DNA of 64,000 bases. Origin: Acarospora socialis (taxonomy: Eukaryota; Ascomycota; Lecanoromycetes; Acarosporales; Acarosporaceae). The translations under genes and the position numbers were made by a program. The notes beneath the pieces were generated by a model. It did not search any database and was not told the DNA's origin. It saw nothing but the letters and a program-made list of their open reading frames with translations. Shown here piece by piece: positions 39,534-49,782 of the stretch. Where the stretch lies: positions 1,426,001 through 1,490,000 of the forward strand of contig JAMYGW020000008.1 in the NCBI GenBank assembly GCA_025617375.2, in the 5' to 3' direction. The first letter of the stretch is position 1, and each line of letters starts with the position of its first letter.

Positions 39534-41070
39534 ATGGTTTCAGCAGTTCGAGTCGTCCCCACAGCGGCCAAACGCGCCCTCAACCTTCTCCGTACGGTGC
39601 AATTCACACACCCGCCCAACTGTCCCTGCCATTCGAGTCCAGGTGTCCACCAGCATACGTCGTCGGTCATCAACCATGCGAAGCGATCGCTGGCGACACC
39701 CGTCGACTCCTCGAGGCAAAAGGAATATGCCTTTGAGATGGCGGCCTCGAGCATCCGCTTCGGACCCGGGTGTACGAAAGAAGTCGGCATGGACTTCAAG
39801 AATATAGGCGCGAAGAGGGTGTGTGTGGTGACGGACGTCAATGTTGCCAAACTGGATGCCATGAAGCAGGTTACAGAGGCATTGAGCAGGGAGGGGATTG
39901 AGTTCACTGTTTTCGACCAAACCAACGTGGAGCCAAAAGACAGCTCGTAGGTTCTCTCAATCGCCGTGGCATAGTATAGGCATCGTAGTCTGATGGGAAC
40001 GCAGCATCAAAGAAGCAATTGCCTTTGCGAAGCCCTACCAGCCTGATGCATTCCTCGCGGTCGGTGGTGGCAGCGTTATTGATACCGCCAAGCTAATGAA
40101 TCTCTACGTCTGTTTCCCCGAAGCTGACTTCCTGGATTTCGTCAACGCTCCGTTGGGTCGTGGATTACCTATCACCAAACCGCTCAAGCCTCTTGTTGCT
40201 GTTCCCACGACCGCTGGCACTGGTTCCGAGACAACTGGCACGGCGATTTTCGACCTTGTGTCGAAGAAAGCGAAGACAGGCATTGCTCATCGCGCGTTGA
40301 AGCCTACGTTAGGCATATGCGACCCGCTAAACACGAGAACCATGCCGTCAGCCGTGCACTCTTCATCTGGTCTCGACGTCCTCTGCCATTCCCTCGAATC
40401 ATGGACTGCGATTCCCTACCATGAGCGGATACCCCGTCCTGCGAACCCTATCAACCGGCCTGCGTACCAAGGCGCGAACCCGATATCCGACATATTCTCC
40501 CTGCAGGCGCTACGGAGTACAGTCGAGTACTTGCCTCGAGCCGTGAGGGACCCGGAAGACCACGAGGCCCAGAGCCAGATGCTGCTCGCCGCTACCCTCG
40601 CAGGGGTGGGCTTCGGTAATGCGGGAGTACATCTATGCCACGGCATGAGCTATCCGATTTCGGGTCAGAACCCAGGATACAAGCATGCCGGTTATGTGAC
40701 CGACAAACCTATCATCCCACACGGCGTGTCGGTCGCTGTGACTTCACCGAGTGTCTTTAGGTTTACGGCCGCCTCGAATCCTGACAGGCATCTTGCGGCA
40801 GCGGAAGCCTTTGGAATCGACATCTCAAACGTCAAGAGGGAATCGGCTGGCGAAGTTTTGGGGGAAGCCTTGTCTGAATTCTTGAACAAATTGGGCGATC
40901 AACCAAGGGGCCTAAAAGCGCTGGGGTTCAAGTCTGAGCATCTCGATGGACTGGTCGAGGGGACGCTTCCCCAGCGAAGAGTCTTGATGCTGGCACCCAA
41001 TCTCAGTGAGGAGGTAAACGAGGAGAAGGAGCAATTGAGAAGGCTGTTTGAGGACTCGATGGAATATTAG
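39534..41070 (+). CDS. ADHFE1: Hydroxyacid-oxoacid transhydrogenase, mitochondrial (iron-type ADH family)
   Basis: This enzyme oxidises 4-hydroxybutyrate to succinate semialdehyde while reducing 2-oxoglutarate to D-2-hydroxyglutarate. Two exons (39534-39946, 40005-41070) with a 58-bp intron give 492 aa. The first 60 or so residues are basic and Ser/Ala-rich, fitting a mitochondrial presequence. The nucleotide site is AVGGGSVIDTAK. Other family blocks are GTGSETTGTAIFD, SSGLDVLCHSLES (metal Asp and His), GVHLCHGMSYPI and KPIIPHGVSVAV (metal His residues). Length and motif order fit ADHFE1 rather than short-chain iron alcohol dehydrogenases. Confidence 0.93.
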
Positions 41071-41562
41071 GCTCAATGAAATTGGAGAACGGTCATGACG
41101 GAAAGAGGAAGAGATTGGAAGCACATAGCGGAGCACTTCGGTCCAGTTTGTGGATACACCTTTGACTATCTTGTACATAATTAGGTGATGTATCAAATCC
41201 TATGAACTTCAACCTTATGTGTGGACACCAAGGCTCAATCTCGAGTTGGCTCTGATTGTTCGAATAACGTTATAAATCCTAAATATTCTCCCTCTCCGGC
41301 ACTATTGTGGGGTATCGATTACAGACTGACCACTAGTAGTGGGGGAATTCGTGGGGGGAGCATGGTAAGTTTCACAGACCCCGCATCCCAAGCTTGACGT
41401 GCCTTAGTGTTGACATTTGATAGCTTCACGGTTGGCTGACTTGGGAACAACTCACTCTCACAGCCGGTATCGGATCACATCTTGGTAGCTTTGGTCATTT
41501 ATATACTTCTGTATAGTTCCCCCAAAACTACTCTTTGTTATCTCTTAGCTTTAGAACTCATC
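41071..41562. other. Spacer between tandem genes
   Basis: 492 bp containing the transhydrogenase 3' UTR and the promoter of the phosphoglycerate dehydrogenase gene. A G-run (GTGGGGGGAG) lies near 41350. No gene is seen. Confidence 0.35.
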
Positions 41563-43636
41563 ATGTCGGACAGTAACAGCATCGGTAACACTACAAACAG
41601 CCAACGCTCGAATCGACCGAGAGTGCTGGTACCGGAGAAGCTATCGCCAGACGGCCTTACGCTGTTGCGCAAGACTCTCGAAGTCGACGAGCGCAAAGGC
41701 CTCTCGCCCGAAGAGCTTGCGGCAGCCATACCAGATTACGATGCACTGATTGTGCGCTCCGAGACGAAGGTCACCGCCTCATTGCTGGCAGCTGGGAGAA
41801 AGTTGAAGGTCGTTGCGAGGGCGGGCGTTGGGGTCGATAATGTCGGTGAGACTATTGGTCTTCTATTGAATTGAAGGGCACTGAGATGAAAGATATATAG
41901 ACGTGGATGCGGCTACGAAGCATGGAATCATTGTCGTCAACAGCCCTGCGGGCAATATCGGTGCTGCGGCAGAACACACCATAGCCCTGTTGCTGGCTGT
42001 TGCGCGGAATATACCAGATGGATGCTCGAGTCTCAAAGCTGGGAAGTGGGAGAGAAGTCGACTTGTTGGTGTTGAAGTAAAAGCAAGGACTCTTGGAATC
42101 ATAGGACTTGGTAAAGGTATATGAACCCGTACACGCCGAATCCAGGCCAAAATAGTTAAATATATGCCACCTTCAGTTGGTCTGACGGTTGCCCGCTTGG
42201 CCAATGGACTTGGCATGCATGTTCAGGCCCTCGACCCTTACGCCTCTCCCTCTCTCGCCGCCGCCGCCTCCGTGACCCTTGTCCACTCGCTCCCAGCTCT
42301 TCTTAGCGTTGCCGACTTTCTCACCATCCACACGCCTCTCATCGCCAGCACCAAGGGCATGATCAGCGGCCCAGAACTGGCTTCTATGAAGAAAGGTGCA
42401 CGGATCCTCAATGTCGCCCGTGGCGGCATGATTGACGAATCCGCCTTGTACGATGCACTCGAAAGCGGTCATATCGCTGGGGCCGGTATCGACGTCTTCA
42501 CCACCGAGCCACCAACCCCCGACTCCCCAGCCGCGAAACTAATCTCCCACCCGAAAGTCGTCGCCACTCCGCACCTCGGCGCCTCCACCGTCGAAGCGCA
42601 AGAGAACGTCAGCATCGACGTCTGCGAACAAGTCCTCTCCATCCTCCGCGGCGAGCTCCCCCGCAGCGCCGTCAACGCGCCCCTCATCCTCCCGGAAGAA
42701 TACAAAAAACTCCAACCCTTCGTCAAGCTCGTCGAGAAGATGGGTTCACTCTACACGCAACATTACTCGCGCTCGCACCGGCCCCTGCACCACCAACCTC
42801 ACCCCGCCTCTGCCAACGCGCCCCAACCTGAAATGCGCACGACCTTTGACCTGATCTACGAAGGCGAGATCGCCTCCCTGACCAACACCAAGCCGCTCTA
42901 CGCCGCTCTCATCAAGGGCCTCACGACCCCGATCTCCGCCCCCGCCACCCCGGTCAACATCGTCAACGCCGCCCTCATCGCCCGCGAGCGCGGCCTCGTC
43001 ATCAACGAACAGCTCTCCCGCGACCCCTCCGACACCCACACCTACTCCTCGCTCGTCACGCTGCGGGCGCGTCCCCGCCGCGACCCTTCTCGTCCGCCCT
43101 CCTCCTCGCGCCCGGCCTCCTCCACTCGCGCATCTGCCGCCGACCGCACACAGTCGCAACCCCAACCTCAGGCCCAGCATGGCGCCGATGCCAAAGCAGC
43201 AGCAGCAGCAGCAGCAGGAGAGCCAGAGCAGATCATCTCGGGCTTCTGCACGCCCACGTCCATCCACATCTCGCGCCTCGACCGCTTCGCAACGTCGTTC
43301 GTGCCCGAGGGCACCTTGCTCATTTGCCATAATTACGATTCGCCGGGGAAGATTGGGCGCGTGGGGAGCGTGTTGGGGAAAGGGGGCGTGAATATTAACT
43401 TTATGAGCGTCGCGCCGGTTAGTCGGGAGCGGGACGATGGTGATGGGGGTGGGGAGGGGGAGGGGAAGGTTGATTGGGTGGTGGATGGCGATGAGAGAGC
43501 GGAGGAGGAGGCAGAGAGGCAGAGGGAGAGGGAAGCGTTGATGATTTTGGGAGTCGATAGGGAGGTGGGGGATGGTGTTGTTGAGGAGTTGCTGGCTGAG
43601 AGGGGGATTTTGGAGGTTAGTGTTGTTACGTTGTAG
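41563..43636 (+). CDS. D-3-phosphoglycerate dehydrogenase with ACT domain
   Basis: This enzyme makes the first step of serine synthesis (3-phosphoglycerate to 3-phosphohydroxypyruvate, NAD-dependent). Three exons (41563-41845, 41901-42116, 42177-43636) give 652 aa. I use the ATG at 41563 (MSDSNSIGN) because the upstream frame adds an unlike, hydrophobic leader. Visible motifs are LIVRSETKV, ARAGVGVDNV, the Rossmann loop GIIGLGKVGLTVA (formed across an intron), NVARGGMIDE (catalytic Arg), VFTTEPP (Glu) and PHLGAST (His). An ASB-like domain and an ACT domain (DSPGKIGRVGSVLGKGGVNI) follow. Two inserts are odd: a Ser/Pro/Gln/Ala stretch of about 60 residues near residue 450 and an acidic stretch in the ACT domain. 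The last exon is far more GC-rich than the first two. Confidence 0.9.
43196..43216. repeat. GCA trinucleotide run coding poly-Ala
   Basis: A run of about seven GCA units sits inside the low-complexity insert of the phosphoglycerate dehydrogenase and encodes poly-Ala. Its length may vary between strains. Confidence 0.8.
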
Positions 43637-44032
43637 AGGTTTTGGTCTTGGCTTTTAGCTTTACGGGCAAGTAAGTGGATATAGCGTCTGGAAGGGTTTC
43701 TTGGTAAGAGGGAAAGACGGATAGATGGAAGGAAGGAAGGAAAGGTAAGGGAATTCAACATGTTGGTGGGCTTTCTCGAGGTTGAGCGGGAAGGAGTAGG
43801 TACTGTTGTTACACTCGAACGTGTCATCTCTTTCTTTTATCTTTTCAGCGAACCTAAACTTGCAAGTCTGAGACTAGATCAAAGGGAACGGGGAGAATAC
43901 ATATAGATAAGCAGCCGCACTCTCTCAGCACAAGTGACCGCCTTCCACCTACGTCCTGAGATCTAAATCCACCGGATATGTACATTCACGTATTATCTAT
44001 ATGCCCCACCACCATCTCCGCAGCAGCCTCAC
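43637..44032. other. Convergent 3' spacer
   Basis: 396 bp between convergent stops of phosphoglycerate dehydrogenase and glyoxalase I. It is purine-rich near 43700-43745 (GGAAGGAAGGAAAGG). Nothing else is seen. Confidence 0.35.
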
Positions 44033-45331
44033 CTACCAATTACTCGTCCTCTTCATCTTCTCATTCTGAATGACCTCAATCCAATACCCGTCCGGATCGA
44101 GGATGAAGGCCACGTTCTTCATCCGACCGTCCGTCAGGCGTTTCTTCCAACTTACCTTTCCGTCGTCGAAGCGTTTGCAGGCGGCGTCGAGGTCGTCGAC
44201 TGAGACGCCTAGTTCATACCCCATCAGCTTCTCCACTCCGTTGCATAATCGGAAGTAGCGTTAACGACTGAAGAAGGGGAAGTTACAGATATGTCCGAAA
44301 CCCTGCGGGTCGGAGTTTCCGTCGTGGTACTTGAAGGAGTCGTCTTTCTCTAGGGGACATTGTTAGCGCCGATGTCTGGGATGTTGCGTGGCGAGGGGCG
44401 AGTGGTGTACCAGTTCCGTAATTCCACGTCAGCTCGAGCAGGCCTTCCCTGTCCGCGACGGGATTGACGCCGTTGGCCGACTCGGTAGGGACGCCTTTGA
44501 TGCCGGGATAGCCGAGGAAGTACAGGTTGAAGCCGTTGTCTTTGTTCTCCACCGTGCGCATCAGCGTCATGCCCATGACGTCTTGGTAGAACTTCAACGA
44601 CGTCTCCGCCGACTTGACTCGTAACATCGTGTGGTTCTGTCCATCCCGTCGTCATCATTAGACCTCCTTCTGAGATCACCACCGGGTAAGGCGCCAAGGG
44701 GGGGGGGGCGGCGGCACGTACGAAACGATAACTCTCCAAGTTCGTCTCCCTGATGCCCTCCGTCTTCTCCACGGGATTCTGCCCGATGATCTCCACCCAG
44801 TATCCGTCGGGATCCAAGGCAAACGCAATACTCCGCATGCGGCCGTCGCTCAGCTTCTTCTGGAACTTGTACCCCGCGTCTTCGAGCCGCTGGCACGCCG
44901 CCTGGATGCTGTCGACGCTGACGCAGATGTGGCCGAACCCTTTGCCCGGGTCGCTGTTGCCGTTGGCGACTTTGAAGTCGGCGTCGGTCTCCGTGCCGTA
45001 GTTATACGTTAGCTCGAGGATGCCTTCGCGGTCGGTCCAGTGGTGGCCGGGGGACACGGCTTGCGGCGAGTCGTAGGCCAGGAAGTATAGGTCGAATTTG
45101 TTGTCCGGGAAGGAGAGTTTGTTGACTTGTTTGAGGCCGAGGAATTCGTAGTATTTGACTAGGGTGGGGTGGTTAATTGCTGTTGGGGAGGAGTAGGCGG
45201 GGTGGGGGACCTGATGCTTTGGGGTCCTTGACGCGGAGCATCGTGTCTATGAGGGCATTAGCTTGAGCGGGATAGTTTAGGATCACGGTGAGGTTACGAT
45301 TGAACTTGTACTTGGACGGATCAGTAGACAT
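44033..45331 (-). CDS. GLO1: Glyoxalase I (lactoylglutathione lyase), two-domain form
   Basis: Glo1 turns the methylglyoxal-glutathione adduct into S-lactoylglutathione. The monomeric fungal form carries two glyoxalase folds. It starts MSTDPSKYKFN at 45331. Short exons then give HTMLRVKDPKAS and VKYYEFLGLKQVNKLSFPDN. Domain 1 has ILELTYNYG, GFGHICVSVD and DPDGYWVEIIG, which hold metal-ligand Glu/His residues. Domain 2 repeats the plan: NHTMLRVKSAETSLKFYQDV, LLELTWNYGTG, GFGHICV and DPDGYWIEVIQNEK. The stop is at 44033. About seven exons are needed; introns are 45-75 bp. Both domains look intact. A run of ten G at 44699-44708 lies in the intron between the domains. Confidence 0.9.
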
Positions 45332-46475
45332 GGTTGCGTACGGCCTGCCGGCTGTGTTCTATTCAGCTGGTGTGTTCGTCGCCGTCGTCGCCGTTGAATT
45401 ACCACTTACAAGAATTGATAATGCTTGATCGAAGCTTGGAGATGATGGATGTACTTCTGAACGATCGCAGCGTGAACATGCAGCGCGGATGGAGGTGGTT
45501 GGTGGGGCAGGCCTTGACTTTTATATCAGTCGGCGGGGCATCATAGCGTCACATCCCGTTCCGATAGGGCTGAGCCTACTGATGCTACACGACGTTGTTT
45601 ACATATCGACAATTATGCCTTACGCCCTATCTCTGTACTATCTAGGTAGATTGTCTCCTCTTCAAACCCTTCTTTTTACCCACATTGCGCAACATGAGAC
45701 CGCAGTATCACCAGGCTTTCTCTTAACTATCCTCGCATCCTTTCTCGCCTGTTCCTGAAACTTACGCCTCTTCCCCTTCTTCACTTTCTCTATCTCCGCC
45801 TTCCATTTTTCTGGCTCCGCCATCGTGCCATTCAAAATTATTCTTTTTCCTTCTGGCGCACCTACAAGCTTTTTTCGGGTTTGCGCATATTGAACATACT
45901 GAAGTATATTGCGAGACGTACTCTGGAGGACTTTAAACGGAGGCTCACCGTTGTGGAGCGCACTTTCGTTTTTGCGTTGTCGCTCCTACCTACCTCGCTG
46001 TCGCTCCTTGATTCTCTGTCGTTTCGCAGGCTCCTTCGCTTTTAGGTAACCGAGGGAAATAAATCTCTCGGCTAACTAGCTGTATTTGCTAGTATAAAAG
46101 CAGGGAAAAATCTCTGTTCGTGGAAATCGAGCATCTTACATCCTCTGAACTGGATCCTCCAATTGCTTCAGTATAGTGATCCAAACGACTCGTAACCCAT
46201 AGCTTTTCACCGTTAAGTAAGATTCAGATGGACGCTTCTGAGTTGGCAAAGAAGTAGATTCAGTATCGAAGGCCACTCTAACCTAAGTGAAGTGAAGAAA
46301 GTCCACTTCTTCTGACCCTGTGCCAGGTGCAAAGGGCATTAGTTATTCTGAATTATCATCTAAGGTCTATGAATACCATTTTCAGGGGTCGACATAGACT
46401 CGACCTTTACTCAACCGCTTCCTTGAAGTCCTTGCAGAACAACCAACGCGTCTTTGAACCAAGTCCTTTCGACTT
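45332..46475. other. 1.1 kb spacer with a basic minus-strand frame of unknown origin
   Basis: No gene can be firmly called. On the minus strand a Lys/Arg-rich frame (45823-45662, MAEPEKWKAEIEKVKKGKRR, 53 aa) continues upstream in the same frame to about 46060 with one stop. The upstream part reads TRKKLVGAPEGKRIILNG and QSTSRNILQYVQYAQ. This looks like a relic of a coding sequence, perhaps of a mobile element, but I recognise no family. Confidence 0.3.
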
Positions 46476-47551
46476 CTAGTTATTGATCGTCTTTGGATAG
46501 AGATCAATTTGGGCCCTCAAAGACTCATCGTGCGCGATGATCACAAAAATGTTGCCGGCGGCGTCAAGCTCCTCGAATTTCCGTATCGTGTCCTGGGCAG
46601 CGTCATAAACCGGGAAGGTGACCTTGGAGGGTGTAAAAAACGGCTCGGTGGCGCTCTTGTTCGGTTGTAGCTGTTGAAGCAAAGCCCCGGGACAGCCTCC
46701 GGATCCAAACTTCTCAATTGGGGACGGCAATATCGTCGAGGGGAGTGGCAGATACTCTGTCGGCCGCAACAGGCCTATGTGGTGACAAGCGTCGGCTCCC
46801 ATGAGGACAAAGGAGTCTGGAGAGCTCGTGACACGCGCGAGCCCGCAGAGGTGCCCCACAGCATGATCTGGGGCATCAAGGAGGTAGAAAAATCCATGGT
46901 ATCGAATCGTCCGACCTTCAGACCATTGTCTTCTTTTTGGATGTCGAATTCTCAAAAGTCACGATCTTTGGCATCGGAATCAAGGACACTAGCTTCAGCG
47001 TTTGTTAGATATCCAGGCCGGTACTGCTTCTTGAAGCCAGGACCAACCACCACGTCCACGGTAGACGGAAACGTGGACGGATCTCCAACGTGATCGAAAT
47101 GACGATGCGTCCAAATGACAGCCTCAATGTTCTTGCCTGCGACGCCCGTTCCTGTCAAATCGGAATCAAGGATATCTGATACATTCTTCTCCGTATCGAT
47201 TTTTTTTACTCATCTTGGTCGATGATACCGTGCTCGGAGCAAAATTTCCCCAACCATGGCGTAGTCCAAGGTCAAAGATGACATGACGGGTGCCATTCGA
47301 GACCATGAAACAGTACACGGGAGCTTTGACCACATTAAGTCTTCTGGTCTTTTGGTTGCCAGGAAAGGCCGGGGTCAATGTGAATCGTCGTAGTACTGCA
47401 GTAAAAGAGGCCAGCAGCCGAATAATCTTACAACATGTGAAACGTATTGATGAAAGACGTGCTCATCAATCACTCGGACAGTCACAGTAGAGAGAGAGGA
47501 GGGGATGGTGAGAGTAGGGGCAAATTTGGGCATTGCAAGGATGGAAGCCAT
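46476..47551 (-). pseudogene. Decayed metallo-beta-lactamase superfamily hydrolase
   Basis: The family (lactonase/glyoxalase II-like) is clear from THRHFDHVGDPSTFP (HxHxDH), YCFMVSNGTRHVIFDLGLR, FYLLDAPDHAVGHLCGLAR and FVIIAHDESLRAQIDLYP. These blocks lie in different frames. Starting at MASILAMPKFAPTL (47551), the frame is lost between about 47440 and 47340. It changes again at an eight-base A/T run (47200-47207), meets an in-frame TGA at 46952-46954 where relatives have Arg, and shifts once more at a five-base run (46888-46892). The metal site residues are still present, so decay may be recent. Two breaks sit in homopolymers, so sequencing error could explain some but not all. The intact SDR at 48161 is its likely former cluster partner. 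Confidence 0.75.
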
Positions 47552-48160
47552 TTCGGTAACTCCTGGATTCTTTCGAACCACAAGGTCGGGTGTGCTTGCC
47601 CCAGAATTCAAGAGACCTTCCGAAGCACCATGAAGTCGCTAGATGATATCGAGATACCGGAGGGTATTGACAGGCCGATTGAAAGGTCAAATTTGAGATC
47701 AACAGCAAGGATCTACTATCGAAAACCCCGCGTTGTACAGAATACTCAGGGTGCGAAACCCCATATTGGGCCCGGCATATCCCGGCGTAGAACTCGCATG
47801 GGACTGCTCCTCCTCAGTACATAGTGACCTACGCGACCTCATTACTGCTTGGAACCAATTCGATTGACGCTTGGGGGTAGCGCATGGGGGTAAGCAAAAC
47901 ACACGAGTAAATTGGGTATTTCAGACACGGGGTTCTCAAGCCTAGTGTGTACGAATATGCCGGGATCCAAGCATTACCGGACTCATGGAACGGGCCGTCG
48001 GCCGCGAGACGCCGGCGTGGAGGGAGGTACCTAAGATATCTACCCGTCCACCCCTTGCTGCACGGACTTACTGCCTCTCTCTGTTAGGGTGACTTTACCT
48101 ACCTTACTACCTTACTTAAGGATATTGCCCGCGTCCAGTAAGATAAGGTGCCACCTCAAA
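47552..48160. other. Divergent spacer, pseudogene / SDR
   Basis: 609 bp between the start of the broken hydrolase and the start of the dehydrogenase. It would have held a shared promoter. CTACC repeats lie at 48095-48120 just before the SDR start. No other gene is seen. Confidence 0.35.
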
Positions 48161-49175
48161 ATGCCCTTCCCATACAAAAAGGTCCTCGTCGTTGGGGCGA
48201 CGAGTGGGATCGGGCTGGAAATTGCAGAACGCCTGGTCAAAGAAGGCGTCTCTGTGATTGCGGTGGGACGTCGCCAGGAACGATTGGATGCCTTCGTCGC
48301 CAAAGTTGGCTCCAACAAGGCATCTGCAGTTGCCTTTGACCTTGCAGATATCCACAAAGTGCCAAACTTTGCTCAAGGGTAGGCAAGGACTCCAATTTCG
48401 CTTTATGTGACCCTGATCTATGACCCTGTTATCGTTGACCGGTCAATTGTTAGAATCACGAAGTCTCATCCCGATCTCGACTGCGTATTCCTAAACGCGG
48501 GTGTTCAATATGTCATGGACTTTAGCAAACCTTACACGGTCGATATTGGAAAGATTCAGCACGAGATGACCGTCAACTATGTGAGCATGGTTGCTCTCAC
48601 CCACGCTTTTCTGCCATTTTTTCAGGGCAAGTCGGGTGGGGAGGAGACTGCCTTTATTTAGTAGGTCACTGCTACTGGAGACTATCCAGCCCAAGCGGCA
48701 TCATTGACACGTTCCGAATTAGCACAACCACAAGCCTGGAGTCTGTCCCATATCCCATGGTTCTGAATTATTGTGCGTCTAAAGCGGCGCTGCGCTCTTT
48801 CATCCTGAGCGTCCGCGAGCAACTCAAGGGTTCCGAAATCAATCTCGTCGAACTCTACACGCCATTGGTTCAAAGTACGTAATCCCATATCTGGATGCTT
48901 GTAATGAGTCGCGAAACTTGGGCTAATTCGAGGCTCTTCATCAAGCGGAGTTACACGACGGGCAACCCGGTTGGGCGCCAGATTTCAATCCTGGAATGCC
49001 GGTCGCAGACTTCGTGAACGCGGCCATGGAAGGCTTCGCGGCGAAACACGAGACGGTCGCAGTCGGCATGGCCAAAGCGGTGTGGGACCAATTTGAAGAA
49101 GCAAGAGGGCAGAGAGTGGGCCCGCAATGGGAGGCGACGAAGAAAGCCTTGGGCTCTGCTCATCGGTTTGACTGA
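48161..49175 (+). CDS. Short-chain dehydrogenase/reductase (DltE-like)
   Basis: Four exons (48161-48378, 48454-48660, 48723-48874, 48946-49175) join in frame to 268 aa. The product starts MPFPYKKVLVVGATSGIGLE, with the cofactor loop GATSGIG. FLNAGVQ (NNAG position), YTTTSLESVP (catalytic Ser region) and YCASKAAL (Tyr-x3-Lys) follow. The third exon boundary matters: an apparent stop at 48658-48663 is removed because TTTATTTA/GTAGGT is a donor and AATTAG at 48722 an acceptor. The C terminus has ELHDGQPGWAPDFNPGMPV, typical of the DltE-like group with a substrate lid. The substrate is unknown. It is the only intact member between two decayed oxidoreductase/hydrolase genes. Confidence 0.85.
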
Positions 49176-49782
49176 TTGATTGCGTGAGACCGCAGGGAGT
49201 GCCAGGAGATTGTCGAGGATTCGGCCGGATTGCACATCAGATGCCGGGGAATGGTGGCGTGAGGGAAGTGTTGAGCTTGGCAAGGAATCATGCGCTACTA
49301 TCACTCTCCACACACCAATTCAACCTACATTTCCCAATGCTTTTCGATCGATCCTGATCAAGAATCGTGCCGATTGCTCCATCCGACAATACAAGGCTAC
49401 CGTTCGTGTCTGCCTATACTTCTACCTTACTCTCGTATCGGTGACAGTGCCGCGCTCACTCTCTGCCCTGGTCCGCTGCTAGCTTGATGGTGGCTCACTG
49501 AAACATTGCACAATCTTGGGACTGAACCCAAGCGAAGGGGCATGATTGGGAGCTGCAACCATCTTATATTAGATTTCACAGAGGCAATCATAATGGCGGC
49601 TCATCGTTGATCAAGCATGGCTACCAGTTACTCTTATAAGGCTGCCACAGCTTCTGCAATGTGTTCCTGCATTGTCTGCCATGTGCTTCTTGCATTCACT
49701 TTACAATCAATCCGACTATGCCGAGATCCTCTAGCGCAGTGCACACATTGGCATAAAGGAGCTCTCTGATCACCCTGCTGAC
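49176..49782. other. Spacer upstream of GMC pseudogene
   Basis: 607 bp. It holds the SDR 3' UTR and the former promoter region of the GMC gene. No coding sequence is supported. Confidence 0.35.

Noticed and set aside
42746-43330. Gly/Arg-rich minus-strand frame of 194 codons opposite phosphoglycerate dehydrogenase
   Set aside because: It is antisense to a GC-rich exon with strong codon bias, which keeps the opposite frame open; no family features.
48655-48666. Apparent double stop inside the SDR gene, suggesting a pseudogene
   Set aside because: The stop lies at a GTAGGT donor; removing a 62-bp GT-AG intron restores the conserved YTTTSLESVP block and the full frame.
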